Below, one piece after another: positions 14,664 through 23,001 of a stretch of 33,616 nt of DNA. The notes below the pieces were generated by a model. That model did not search any database, was not told the DNA's origin, and saw only the letters and a list, made by a program, of their open reading frames with translations. The stretch is from Alphaproteobacteria bacterium (GTDB lineage Bacteria > Pseudomonadota > Alphaproteobacteria > Micavibrionales > Micavibrionaceae), in NCBI GenBank assembly GCA_009995045.1, contig JAACQG010000018.1, positions 581 through 34,196 of the forward strand. Reading direction: 5' to 3'. Both the position numbers and the translations under genes were made by a program. Within the stretch, counting starts at the first letter, position 1; each line of letters begins with the position of its first letter.

Positions 14664-14703
14664 ACTCAGTACAATTTTAAATCCGCGGGATTTAAAATCA
14701 CTA
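14664..14703. repeat. AT-rich 11-bp-arm hairpin element
   Basis: Perfect arms ATTTTAAATCC (14674-14684) and GGATTTAAAAT (14688-14698) flank a GCG loop, with CTCAGTACA before and CACT after. The 113-bp repeat at 22713-22938 has the same design twice (11-bp arms, GTG or GCG loop, CTCGGTACA before, CACT after). The arms differ in sequence but complement each other, as expected for a structure kept under selection or spread as a unit. It lies downstream of ribF and could also act as a terminator. Confidence 0.75.
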
Positions 14704-14711
14704 TATGAGAA

Positions 14712-15632
14712 TTAAGATAGAATGGTGCGGGCTTGGGCGCAATCTTTGGCCATTTGGTCGATGAGGTCGTCGAGGCTTTCGAATTTGGCTTCACCGCGCA
14801 GGCGCTTGACGGGTTTGATGCGCAGGGTTTTGCCGTAAATCTCTTCGTCGAAATCGAAGATGAATGTCTCCACCAAGGCTTCGGGGGTTTCGAACATCGG
14901 GCGGATGCCGATATTGGTGGCGGATGCGCGCCATGTGTCTTCGCCCTTGATCTGAACCCATGTGGCGTAAATGCCATAGGCGGGATGCGCGGTGTCGCCA
15001 AGCTGCACATTGGCGGTGGGGTAGCCAAGCTCCCTGCCCCGTTGGTCGCCCTTGACGACCGTGCCGCGGATTTCCCATTCCCAGCCGAGCAAATCATTGG
15101 CTTCGGCGATTTTACCGTGGCGGAGCGCAGTGCGGATGCGGCTGCTGGAGAGTTTTTCAGCGTCTTGTTCCTTGGCATCGCGAATTTCTTCGATGATGGT
15201 TGTTTCGTATCCCGCGGCGATAAAGTCTTCGGGTTTTCCCTTGCGCAATTGGCCGAAACAAAAATCATAGCCGATGATGATATGCGCGGGGGCAATGCCG
15301 TTGGTCATGACATTCTTGATGAAGGCATCAGATGATTGGCTGGCGAAATCCCAATTAAAATCAAGCGAGAAGAGAACATCGACCCCGCTGGCGGCGAGGC
15401 GTTCGGCTTTTAACCCAGCGGGGGTGAGGCGAAATGGTGGATCATCGGGGCGAAAGAGGCGGCGTGGGTGCGGCTCGAAGGTTAAGACGGCGAGCTTTGC
15501 GCCTTTGTCATCGGCGATTTTGCGGGCGCGCTTGAGCAATTCGCAATGACCACGATGGACGCCATCGAAGTTACCAATGACGACGACGGTGCCTTTTTCA
15601 TCGTTTTCTTTTATGTTTGTAATTATTTTCAT
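14712..15632 (-). CDS. ribF: RibF, bifunctional riboflavin kinase / FAD synthetase
   Basis: RibF phosphorylates riboflavin to FMN and adenylylates it to FAD in the cytoplasm. The 306-residue product has the nucleotidyltransferase motif GNFDGVHRGH (20-29), EPHPRRLF, and SSSRIR in the N-terminal domain. In the riboflavin kinase domain it has GRELGYPTANV and NIGIRPMF (usual form NIGxRPTF). The length is normal. The ATG at 15632 has only a weak ribosome-binding site. ribF commonly neighbours ileS in alphaproteobacteria; here 2.6 kb separates them. lspA is divergent. Confidence 0.95.
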   Translation of the reverse strand: MKIITNIKENDEKGTVVVIGNFDGVHRGHCELLKRARKIADDKGAKLAVLTFEPHPRRLFRPDDPPFRLTPAGLKAERLAASGVDVLFSLDFNWDFASQSSDAFIKNVMTNGIAPAHIIIGYDFCFGQLRKGKPEDFIAAGYETTIIEEIRDAKEQDAEKLSSSRIRTALRHGKIAEANDLLGWEWEIRGTVVKGDQRGRELGYPTANVQLGDTAHPAYGIYATWVQIKGEDTWRASATNIGIRPMFETPEALVETFIFDFDEEIYGKTLRIKPVKRLRGEAKFESLDDLIDQMAKDCAQARTILS

Positions 15633-15715
15633 TCAGACCATATAACTTGATTTAAAGCATTGATAAAGCCCCTTTTATCCGCTTTACCTGAGATTATGCG
15701 GGGTAAGGGTCTTTC

Positions 15716-15745
15716 AAAAGCGTTGCTTTTAAAATCACTATCTGT
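15716..15745 (+). repeat. Degenerate copy of the AT-rich hairpin element
   Basis: Arms AAAAGC and GCTTTT around GTT are followed by AAAATCACTATCTG, nearly the same 3' flank as the element at 14664-14703 (AAAATCACTATATG). It lies in the ribF-lspA intergenic region about 35 bases upstream of the lspA start. Confidence 0.4.
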
Positions 15746-15777
15746 TTTGAATATAGCACCTAACAAGAGCACATTAT

Positions 15778-16317
15778 ATGAGCATCATAAAAACACTTCT
15801 TCTATCCGTCTTTATTATTATCGCAGATCAGTTGTCCAAATGGGCGGCGATGGAGTTTGCGCTGCGCCCGCTATCTGTGGGGGACAATCAGCCGCGCGGG
15901 TTTATTGATTGGATGATGCATGCTCCTGATCGCTTGCCGTTTTTGCATGATCAGATTTTGCCGTTTTTCAATTTTGTGGTGGTGTGGAACCAAGGGGTGA
16001 GCTTTGGCATGTTGCGCAATAACGCAGAATACGGGCCGTATTTGTTGATTGCGTTGTCGTTGATTATTGCGATCGGATTTTTGGGCTGGATGTTTAAAAC
16101 AGATAATAGCGTTCATCGCATCGGCATTGCATGTGTTATTGGCGGGGCGATTGGCAATGTTATTGACCGCTTTCGTTTCGGCGCGGTGTTTGATTTTCTG
16201 GATTTCCACCTATTTGGTTATCATTGGCCCGCGTTTAATATTGCCGATAGCGCGATTGTCATAGGGGTATCTATCTTGATGATATATGCTTTTTTCTTTG
16301 AAAAAAAACTTCAATGA
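15778..16317 (+). CDS. lspA: LspA, lipoprotein signal peptidase (signal peptidase II)
   Basis: LspA cleaves the signal peptide of prolipoproteins in the inner membrane. The 179-residue product has four membrane segments, WNQGVSFGML near 70, GGAIGNVIDRFRFGAVFDF, and FNIADSAI. By spacing the catalytic aspartates are D139 (AVFDF) and D157 (NIAD). The periplasmic loop between the first two helices is somewhat longer than in many homologues. It heads a plus-strand block whose next gene encodes a lipoprotein, a likely substrate. Confidence 0.95.
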   Translation: MSIIKTLLLSVFIIIADQLSKWAAMEFALRPLSVGDNQPRGFIDWMMHAPDRLPFLHDQILPFFNFVVVWNQGVSFGMLRNNAEYGPYLLIALSLIIAIGFLGWMFKTDNSVHRIGIACVIGGAIGNVIDRFRFGAVFDFLDFHLFGYHWPAFNIADSAIVIGVSILMIYAFFFEKKLQ

Positions 16318-16333
16318 CGTGTTAGGATTTCGT

Positions 16334-16867
16334 ATGAATAGTACCATGAAAATAAGAATCGTATTAAGCGCCTTGTGCGTGTGTGGTTTGGCGGCTTGTA
16401 GCTCTACGAAGGAAACTTTGGGTTTGAACAAGCAGGTTCCTGATGAATTTCAAGTTGTTAAGCGTGCGCCGCTTTCGGTGCCTCCGGATTATGTTTTGCG
16501 TCCACCGCGCCCCGGTGCTGCGCGTCCGCAAGAACAAACCACAGCCAATGAAGCTGCGGCCACTATCTTTGGGCAAGACGCAGTTGGCGGCGGCAGTGAT
16601 GTTGTGACATCCGGTGAGGCGGCATTATTGAGCCGCGCAGGTGGTGACAATATTGATCCCAATATCCGCAACCGCGTTGATTCGGAGACAGCCGAAATGG
16701 TTGACCGCAATAAGCCGGTAGCAAAAAAGCTGCTTGGTAAGCTGGGCGGCGCGGATGAGGCATCGGCGAGCGTTGTTGACGCAAAAGCAGAGGCAGAGCG
16801 CCTTCAAGACAATGCGCAGGCGGGCAAGCCCGTGACCGCGGGTGAGACCCCGAGCATTGAGCAATAA
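16334..16867 (+). CDS. BamF-like (DUF3035) outer-membrane lipoprotein
   Basis: BamF is an alphaproteobacterial accessory subunit of the BAM outer-membrane assembly machine. From the ATG at 16334 (AGGA 6-7 bases upstream) the product has 177 residues with a signal peptide and lipobox LAAC (C22, Ser at +2, predicted outer-membrane retention). After it comes PDEFQVVKRAPLSVPPDYVLRPPRPG (key residues D-E-F, R-A-P-L, P-P-D, R-P-P), the motif that defines DUF3035. The remainder is low in hydrophobic residues. An upstream in-frame ATG at 16286 would overlap lspA by 32 bases and is less likely. Its position after lspA and before M16 peptidases is typical. Confidence 0.82.
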   Translation: MNSTMKIRIVLSALCVCGLAACSSTKETLGLNKQVPDEFQVVKRAPLSVPPDYVLRPPRPGAARPQEQTTANEAAATIFGQDAVGGGSDVVTSGEAALLSRAGGDNIDPNIRNRVDSETAEMVDRNKPVAKKLLGKLGGADEASASVVDAKAEAERLQDNAQAGKPVTAGETPSIEQ

Positions 16868-16891
16868 CCTCTAACGGTATTTGAAAAGGAC

Positions 16892-18334
16892 ATGGCTATG
16901 TTCACACGTCTTCTTCCACTCTTTATGATGGTTTTGGCTTTCCCCGCCTTTGCGGCGGCGCAAGAGAAAGTTTATAACGCGTCGGAGACCACCCTTGATA
17001 ACGGGATGCAGGTTGTGGTTATCCCCAATCATCGCGCCCCTGTGGTTACGCATATGGTGTGGTACAAGGTTGGCGGCGCGGATGAAGCGCAAGGGCATTC
17101 CGGCAGCGCGCATTTCTTGGAGCATCTTTTGTTTAAAGGATCGGATGTGATCGGCGGCGAGCCATTGGCACCAGGTGAGTTTTCAAAGGTTATTCGCCGC
17201 ATGGGCGGCAACGACAATGCCTTTACGGGGCAAGATTACACCGCATTTTTCCAATCCATCCCCAGCGAGAATTTAGAGACAGCCATGCGCATGGAAGCGG
17301 GACGCATGCGCGGCGCGAAGATGGAAGAGTTGGAATCAGAGCGATTGGTGATTTTGGAAGAGCGCAGACAGCGCACCGATAATGACCCACGCGGAAGATT
17401 TGGCGAGCAAATGGCGGCGATGGCGTATATCAACCACCCCTATGGCACGCCGATTATTGGCTGGTATCATGAGATGGAGCAGCTCGACCTTGCCGCGACC
17501 AAGGGGTTTTATGATTTATGGTATGGGCCGAATAATGCGATTTTGATTGTATCGGGCGATGTTGAACCAGATGAGGTTTTCACATTGGCGCGTGATATAT
17601 ACGGACAAGTGCCGCGCAATGATAATGTGCCAGAGCGTGTGCGCACCACATCGCCGGTGATGAATTCGAAAACGCTCGTGACATTAGAGCATCCCGTTAT
17701 CCGCGAAGCGGTGTTTCAGCGATTATATCGCGTGCCAAGCTTCCGTCAGGATAAAGAGGTGTCGCTTGCGATGCAGGTTTTGGAAGAGATTATGGGCGGC
17801 GGGCCGACTTCGCGGCTTTATAAATCTTTGGTTGTTGATCAAAAGATTGCGAGCAGCGCGGGATTATCCTATAGCGCGAATACGTATGATGATAGCGGGC
17901 TTTGGGTTTATGCCAATCCGCTTCCTGATACGGATATCGTGAATATTGAGGCAGCGCTTGATGCGGAGCTTCGCGCGCTTATTGCCGATGGCGTGAGTGA
18001 TGAGGAGTTGAGCGATGCGAAGACACGCATGCAAGATGCAGCGATTTATGCGCGTGACAGCCTTGCGGGGCCAGCGATGGTGATTGGATATTCCCTTGCA
18101 ACGGGATCGACGCTTGATGATGTTGAAACATGGCCAGCGCAGATTGACGGCGTTACAGCCGCACAGATACAAGAAGCGGCGAAAGCCTATCTTAACCCCG
18201 ATGCGCCGCGCGATATTCCCCCCGTGAGCGGTGTGTTATTACCCAAAGCTGACCTTGCGCCCATCGTTTCATCTGAGCCTGATGTTGCGCCGGAGCACGA
18301 TGATGCACAAAACAGTGAAGGAGAGACGGAATGA
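16892..18334 (+). CDS. M16-family zinc peptidase, catalytic subunit, exported
   Basis: This is a pitrilysin-like zinc peptidase. The 480-residue product has a Sec signal peptide (cleavage after AFAAA) and the inverted zinc motif HFLEH (H74, E77, H78), with a downstream glutamate, probably E156 in RLVILEERR, as the third ligand. The R/Y pair region with GGGPTSRLYKSLV lies in the second half. The C-terminus is acidic and probably flexible. The ribosome-binding site AAAAGGAC directly precedes the ATG. It overlaps the second M16 gene by an ATGA junction. The pair likely forms a periplasmic heterodimer; the substrate is unknown. Confidence 0.93.
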   Translation: MAMFTRLLPLFMMVLAFPAFAAAQEKVYNASETTLDNGMQVVVIPNHRAPVVTHMVWYKVGGADEAQGHSGSAHFLEHLLFKGSDVIGGEPLAPGEFSKVIRRMGGNDNAFTGQDYTAFFQSIPSENLETAMRMEAGRMRGAKMEELESERLVILEERRQRTDNDPRGRFGEQMAAMAYINHPYGTPIIGWYHEMEQLDLAATKGFYDLWYGPNNAILIVSGDVEPDEVFTLARDIYGQVPRNDNVPERVRTTSPVMNSKTLVTLEHPVIREAVFQRLYRVPSFRQDKEVSLAMQVLEEIMGGGPTSRLYKSLVVDQKIASSAGLSYSANTYDDSGLWVYANPLPDTDIVNIEAALDAELRALIADGVSDEELSDAKTRMQDAAIYARDSLAGPAMVIGYSLATGSTLDDVETWPAQIDGVTAAQIQEAAKAYLNPDAPRDIPPVSGVLLPKADLAPIVSSEPDVAPEHDDAQNSEGETE

Positions 18335-19740
18335 TCAATCAAAAGATGCGTCATTGCGCGCGTTTGAGCGCTTTCATGTTTGTTGCGATTGGCATCATGG
18401 CTTTATCCGCCCTGCCCGCTTATGCGCAGGATCGTGATCGGTTGTTGGATATTCAGGAGATCAAGACGCCCAAAGGCATCACCGCATGGTTGGTTGAGGA
18501 TTCCAGCATTCCCGTCATCTCTATGCAATATGCATTTAAAGGGGCGGGCGCGGTGAATGACCCACAAGGCAAGCAAGGCCTTGCGCAGCTATTGTCCAAT
18601 ACGATGGATGAGGGTGCGGGTGATTTAGACAGCCAAGCGTTTCAAAAAGAATTGCAGGATTTATCCATCAGCCTTTCGTTTAATTCGGGGCGTGATCATT
18701 TCGGCGGGTCACTTAAGACATTAACCAAGAATTCGATGCGTGCGTTTAACTTGCTTGAGATGGCGATTATGCGTCCACGTTTTGATGATGATCCCGTGCA
18801 GAGAATGCGCCAATCCAACCAGAGCCGCATTCGTGGTTCACTGTCTAACCCTGATTGGGTTGCTGCGCGGGTGTTGAATGATGTGGCGTTTGAGGGGCAT
18901 CCTTATGCGCGCAATAGCGGTGGGACGCTATCGAGCCTTGATGCGATTACGTCCGATGATTTGCGAGCGTTTCATCGCGCGCATTTGGGCAAGAACAACC
19001 TTGTTGTGGCGGTTGCGGGGGATATTGATGCGGAGCGCTTGAGCGTTGTTTTGGACAATATTTTCGCGGGATTGCCCGATGTTGATATTCCAAGCGCCGA
19101 TGATGTCGCTGTGCAAAATATTGGTAAGATTGCGATTTATGAGAAAGACATTCCGCAGACCATCGTCGAGATGATGAAGCCCGGCATTGCGCGTAATGAT
19201 CCCGATTATTTCACCGCGCAGGTGATGAATTTCGTGCTTGGGTCATCGGGTTTCGGTTCGCGTTTGACCGAGGAGATTCGGGAGAAACAAGGGCTGACTT
19301 ACGGGGTGTATTCTTCGTTTTATAATCTTGATCACCTGAATGCGATGGCGGTATCCACATCAACGAAAAATGAAAACGTGCCCAAGATGCTGGCGGCGAT
19401 TGAAAGCGAATTTGAGACGATGCGCGATGGCGGTATCACACAAGATGAATTGGATGACGCCAAGGCGTATTTGATTGGTTCACTGCCGCTTTCGCTCACA
19501 TCAACCGATAAAATTTCGGGGTTGATGTTGTCGTTGATGACGGATGATTTGGGTGTTGATTATCTGGATCGCCGTCAAAGCGCGATCGAAAACACAACCA
19601 TAGAAAGCATCGCTAAAGTATCTAAACGCTTGCTTTCTCCCGATGAATTTGTCACCGTTCTCGTTGGTCAGCCGCCGCGCGATACGCTCGAATGGTTAGG
19701 GGAAATTCATATGGTTGAGACACTTCCGAATGTCGAATAA
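18331..19740 (+). CDS. M16-family peptidase-like partner lacking the zinc motif
   Basis: The 469-residue product has a signal peptide (ending about ALPAYA) and the M16 fold, but where HxxEH is expected it reads QGLAQLLSNTMDEGAG, so it cannot bind zinc there. GSSGFGSRLTEEIREKQGLTYGVYS in the second half matches the substrate-binding region of M16B proteins. Such inactive subunits pair with an active M16 subunit, as in mitochondrial processing peptidase. The ATGA overlap with the preceding active gene supports a fixed 1:1 complex. Confidence 0.9.
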   Translation: MINQKMRHCARLSAFMFVAIGIMALSALPAYAQDRDRLLDIQEIKTPKGITAWLVEDSSIPVISMQYAFKGAGAVNDPQGKQGLAQLLSNTMDEGAGDLDSQAFQKELQDLSISLSFNSGRDHFGGSLKTLTKNSMRAFNLLEMAIMRPRFDDDPVQRMRQSNQSRIRGSLSNPDWVAARVLNDVAFEGHPYARNSGGTLSSLDAITSDDLRAFHRAHLGKNNLVVAVAGDIDAERLSVVLDNIFAGLPDVDIPSADDVAVQNIGKIAIYEKDIPQTIVEMMKPGIARNDPDYFTAQVMNFVLGSSGFGSRLTEEIREKQGLTYGVYSSFYNLDHLNAMAVSTSTKNENVPKMLAAIESEFETMRDGGITQDELDDAKAYLIGSLPLSLTSTDKISGLMLSLMTDDLGVDYLDRRQSAIENTTIESIAKVSKRLLSPDEFVTVLVGQPPRDTLEWLGEIHMVETLPNVE

Positions 19741-21304
19741 TTCTATTACAGAACTGCCTGAATGGCAGGCTCTGGTTGAGCATGCCGAGGCGATGAAAGA
19801 TGTTAGTATTCTTTCATTGTTTAAGGGCAGCGAGAACCGCTTTGATAATTTTCATACCACGTTTGAGGGGCTTTTCTTTGATTATTCTAAGCATCATGCG
19901 TCGTATGAAACGATGGACATGCTTTTTGATCTGGCGCGTGCGCGCAAATTAGAGCAAGCGCGTAGTGCGATGTTTCATGGTGAGCCGATCAACAACACGG
20001 AAGAACGTGCCGTATTGCATACGGCGTTGCGCGGCTCGGTCGCGAAAAGCTTGATGGTTGATGGGGAGAATGTTTCGAAATTTGTGAAAGATACGCTCGC
20101 GCAGATCAAGCAAATTAGTGAAGATATTCGAGGCAATGAGGCCATTACCGACATTGTTAATATTGGTGTTGGCGGATCTGACCTTGGCGGGCGATTGGTG
20201 TGTGATGCCTTGCTTGACCATCAAAGCGGGCCAGAGGTGCATTTTTTAGCCAATATTGACGGGTATGGCGTGTCACATTTGCTCAAGAAAATTAAGCCGG
20301 AAAGCACGATTTTTATTATCTCATCGAAAAGCTTTACCACGTTAGAGACCATGACCAATGCCAATACGGTGCGGGAATGGTTTGTTCGCGAATATAGCGA
20401 GAGCGCGATTGAGCATCATTTTTATGCGGTGAGCAATAACAAAGACGCAGCGACAGAATTTGGCATCAGTGAAGATAAAATATTACCGCTGCGCGATTGG
20501 ATTGGCGGGCGATTTAGTGTCTGGAGTGCGATTGGATTGCCGATTGCGGTGGCGATTGGATTTGATGGATTTAAATCCTTTTTGGATGGTGCGCATGCGA
20601 TGGATATGCATTTCAAGACTGCGCCTATGGAACAAAATATTCCGATCATCATGGGGTTGCTTGGTGTTTGGTATAATAATTTTGAAGGGCATAACCTGCA
20701 TTGTATTTTGCCTTACACCAAGAATTTACGCCGTTTTTCCGCTTATATCCAACAGCTTGATATGGAATCAAATGGCAAATCTGTCACACGTGATGGTAAC
20801 CGCGTTGATTATGCGACCGGACCAGCGGTGTTTGGTGAGCCGGGCACGAATGGGCAGCATGCGTTTTTCCAGCTTATGCATCAGGGTACGCAGATCATAC
20901 CGAGTGATTTCATCGCGTTTATTACGCCTAATCATAACCTCAATCAGCATCATTATAATCTGCTCGGCAACATCCTCGCGCAGGCGCAGGCCTTTGTTCA
21001 CGGCAGCAAGAACGAAGAGCAGCCGCATCGTAATTTTGACGGCAGTCGACCATGTTCGGTGATTTTGCTCGATAAGCTGGATGCGTATCATTTGGGCATG
21101 TTGATGGCGCTTTATGAGCATAAAGTATTTGTGCAGGGCATTATTTGGGACATAAACAGCTTTGATCAATGGGGGGTTGAGCTTGGTAAGAAATTGGCCG
21201 GGCCGCTGACCGATGCGATTGCGACGGGGGTTGTTCCTGATACGCTTGGGTCTTCGACATCGGGGCTGTTGAGGCGGATTATAGAAAAATCCGTAAAATC
21301 TTAA
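19730..21304 (+). CDS. pgi: Glucose-6-phosphate isomerase
   Basis: Pgi interconverts glucose-6-phosphate and fructose-6-phosphate in the cytoplasm. From the ATG at 19730 the product has 524 residues. Visible are the signature DWIGGRFSVWSAIGLP, the active-site glutamate region GEPGTNGQHAFFQ, and FDQWGVELGKKLA near the C-terminus. The start overlaps the end of the M16 gene by 11 bases. An in-frame TTG at 19715 is possible but has no better support. It is shorter than E. coli Pgi (549) but within family range. No terminator was seen after it. Confidence 0.95.
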   Translation: MSNNSITELPEWQALVEHAEAMKDVSILSLFKGSENRFDNFHTTFEGLFFDYSKHHASYETMDMLFDLARARKLEQARSAMFHGEPINNTEERAVLHTALRGSVAKSLMVDGENVSKFVKDTLAQIKQISEDIRGNEAITDIVNIGVGGSDLGGRLVCDALLDHQSGPEVHFLANIDGYGVSHLLKKIKPESTIFIISSKSFTTLETMTNANTVREWFVREYSESAIEHHFYAVSNNKDAATEFGISEDKILPLRDWIGGRFSVWSAIGLPIAVAIGFDGFKSFLDGAHAMDMHFKTAPMEQNIPIIMGLLGVWYNNFEGHNLHCILPYTKNLRRFSAYIQQLDMESNGKSVTRDGNRVDYATGPAVFGEPGTNGQHAFFQLMHQGTQIIPSDFIAFITPNHNLNQHHYNLLGNILAQAQAFVHGSKNEEQPHRNFDGSRPCSVILLDKLDAYHLGMLMALYEHKVFVQGIIWDINSFDQWGVELGKKLAGPLTDAIATGVVPDTLGSSTSGLLRRIIEKSVKS

Positions 21305-21399
21305 CGCATCTTGGGTTATACTAGAGGTCAATCTTGATTTTATTGATTGCATTTGCTGCGTAATATTTAACCGTTATTTGACATGAAACAGGAATGTGC

Positions 21400-22704
21400 A
21401 TGCAGCCCAATAAACCAGATCCCAGCACGCTTGCGCCGATGAGCCAAAGAGAGCTGAATCATGTTATGAAGAAACATAGCATGTATCTTAAAGGTGAGAT
21501 TGGAGGCGGGCGCGCGGTTTTGCAATACTGCAATTTGTCGGGTTTAGACCTTAGCAATCAAGACCTTTCACAAGCCGATTTTACAGCCTCTCATTTTCGC
21601 GATGCCAATCTTTCAGGCGGTAATTTTAAATCAGCCAGTTTTTTTGCCTGTGATTTGCGCAATGCCAATATGCGCAACGCCAATTTGTGCCGTGTTGATT
21701 TTCGCGGGGCTTATGTCAGTGGCGCGGATTTAACGGGTGCGGATTTGACGGATGCAGATATGCGTGAAGGCAAAGTGATGCGGCGCGGCACAGATGGCAC
21801 AATGGAAGATCAGGCACGATCAGGCGGCGGCAAAGGCTCTAAGACGATATTCACGGGTGCAAAGCTTAAAGATACCAATATGGAAGGTGTGCAGGCCAAT
21901 CAGGCGGATTTTTCAGATGCGGATATGACCGGCGTTATCTTAAAAGACACCGATTTGGGCGGGGCGAGCTTTGTTGGCGCAAACCTAGCGGATGCCGATA
22001 TGACTGGTGCGGATCTTAGCAATACCAATATGCGCGATTCTGTTATGACGGGTGCAATTTTGGCCGATGTTGAAGATCAGGGTATGATCAGCTATGGCGC
22101 GATTACCGAAGCGGATATGGGCAACAAGCTTGAAAACCTTGGTAAGAGCTTGGCGGAATTGCTTGAAGAGCACACGCTTTGGGTTTCAACCGCAGGGAGC
22201 GCAGGGCGAAAGCTGGATTTGAGCGATTATGATTTGCGCGATGTCTTGAATTTACGCAAATTCCCGCTCACGGCGATTGATGCGTCTGGCGCGATTTTCA
22301 TCGGGCAGGATTTGCGCGAAGCGGAGATGCAATCGGGCGTTTTTGACCGTAGTGATTTTCGTGATTGCAATCTTGGTGGGGCGGATTTGCGTGGCTCTAG
22401 CTTTAAATATTCGGTGTTTACGCGGGCGAATATGAAGGGCGTAAAATTATGTCCGCTTGAGTTTAAAAAAGACGGACAAGAAAGCCGATTAAAGCGCGTT
22501 GATATGAGCGGATCGATCATGAAATACGCCAATTTTGAAGCGGCGGATTTGCGTGATTGTATCTTGATGGGGGTTGATTTAAGCCACGCCAATTTAAAAG
22601 GGGCGGATTTGCGCCGCGCGGATTTAACGGGTGCCATATTGGATGAAGCCAATCTTGATGGCGCGAAGCTGGATGATACGGCGATAGATTTGGCCAATTT
22701 GTAA
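21400..22704 (+). CDS. Pentapeptide-repeat protein
   Basis: From the ATG at 21400 (AGGA 6 bases upstream, preferred to the ATG at 21394, which abuts it) the product has 434 residues. It consists mostly of A(D/N)LXX pentapeptides (ADLTG, ADLTD, ANLKG, ANLDG). They fall in an N-terminal block (about 45-125), a middle block (about 150-225) and a C-terminal block (about 255-430). A non-repeat segment, LENLGKSLAELLEEHTLWV and onward, separates the last two. Such proteins fold as a right-handed square beta-helix; some mimic DNA and protect gyrase, most have unknown roles. There is no signal peptide. Nothing in the context identifies a partner. Confidence 0.9.
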   Translation: MQPNKPDPSTLAPMSQRELNHVMKKHSMYLKGEIGGGRAVLQYCNLSGLDLSNQDLSQADFTASHFRDANLSGGNFKSASFFACDLRNANMRNANLCRVDFRGAYVSGADLTGADLTDADMREGKVMRRGTDGTMEDQARSGGGKGSKTIFTGAKLKDTNMEGVQANQADFSDADMTGVILKDTDLGGASFVGANLADADMTGADLSNTNMRDSVMTGAILADVEDQGMISYGAITEADMGNKLENLGKSLAELLEEHTLWVSTAGSAGRKLDLSDYDLRDVLNLRKFPLTAIDASGAIFIGQDLREAEMQSGVFDRSDFRDCNLGGADLRGSSFKYSVFTRANMKGVKLCPLEFKKDGQESRLKRVDMSGSIMKYANFEAADLRDCILMGVDLSHANLKGADLRRADLTGAILDEANLDGAKLDDTAIDLANL

Positions 22705-22712
22705 TTATTTGG

Positions 22713-22938
22713 TTTTTACGCGCTGCGCGCTGGTTTTTTCGGGCTGCGCCCGCCTTCGCTGTGGCTCGGTACAATTTTTAAAACGTGGTTTTAAAAATCA
22801 CTGTTCTTTCATAAAATTATCCAACTTTTTACGCGCTGCGCGCTCGTTTTTTCGGGCTGCGCCCGCCTTCGCTGTGGCTCGGTACAATTTTTAAAACGCG
22901 GTTTTAAAAATCACTGTTCTTTCATAAAATTATCCACC
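22713..22938. repeat. 113-bp tandem duplication in the pentapeptide-mutL gap
   Basis: Two nearly identical units run 22713-22825 and 22826-22938, differing at only a few bases. Each unit contains GCGC-TGC-GCGC and GGGC-TGC-GCCC hairpins. Next comes GCCTTCGCTGTGGCTCGGTACA and an 11-bp-arm hairpin (arms ATTTTTAAAAC and GTTTTAAAAAT at 22774-22798 and 22887-22911, loop GTG or GCG), ending in CACTGTTCTTTCATAAAATT. The GC hairpin followed by TTTTTT in each unit could terminate the upstream gene. A 12-bp palindrome, CCGCCTAGGCGG, follows at 22937-22948. The whole 297-base gap before mutL holds no gene. Confidence 0.92.
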
Positions 22939-23001
22939 GCCTAGGCGGGCCACATGGTCATGATAGCTGACTCACGGGTTTTCACGCGCTATGTTTACCC
23001 T

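Noticed and set aside
15633-15777. FMN riboswitch upstream of ribF
   Set aside because: The 145-base divergent gap is too short and lacks the conserved AGGGN..GGTG elements.
15660-15908. 82-residue plus-strand frame overlapping lspA
   Set aside because: It runs into lspA out of frame and has no ribosome-binding site or recognisable sequence.
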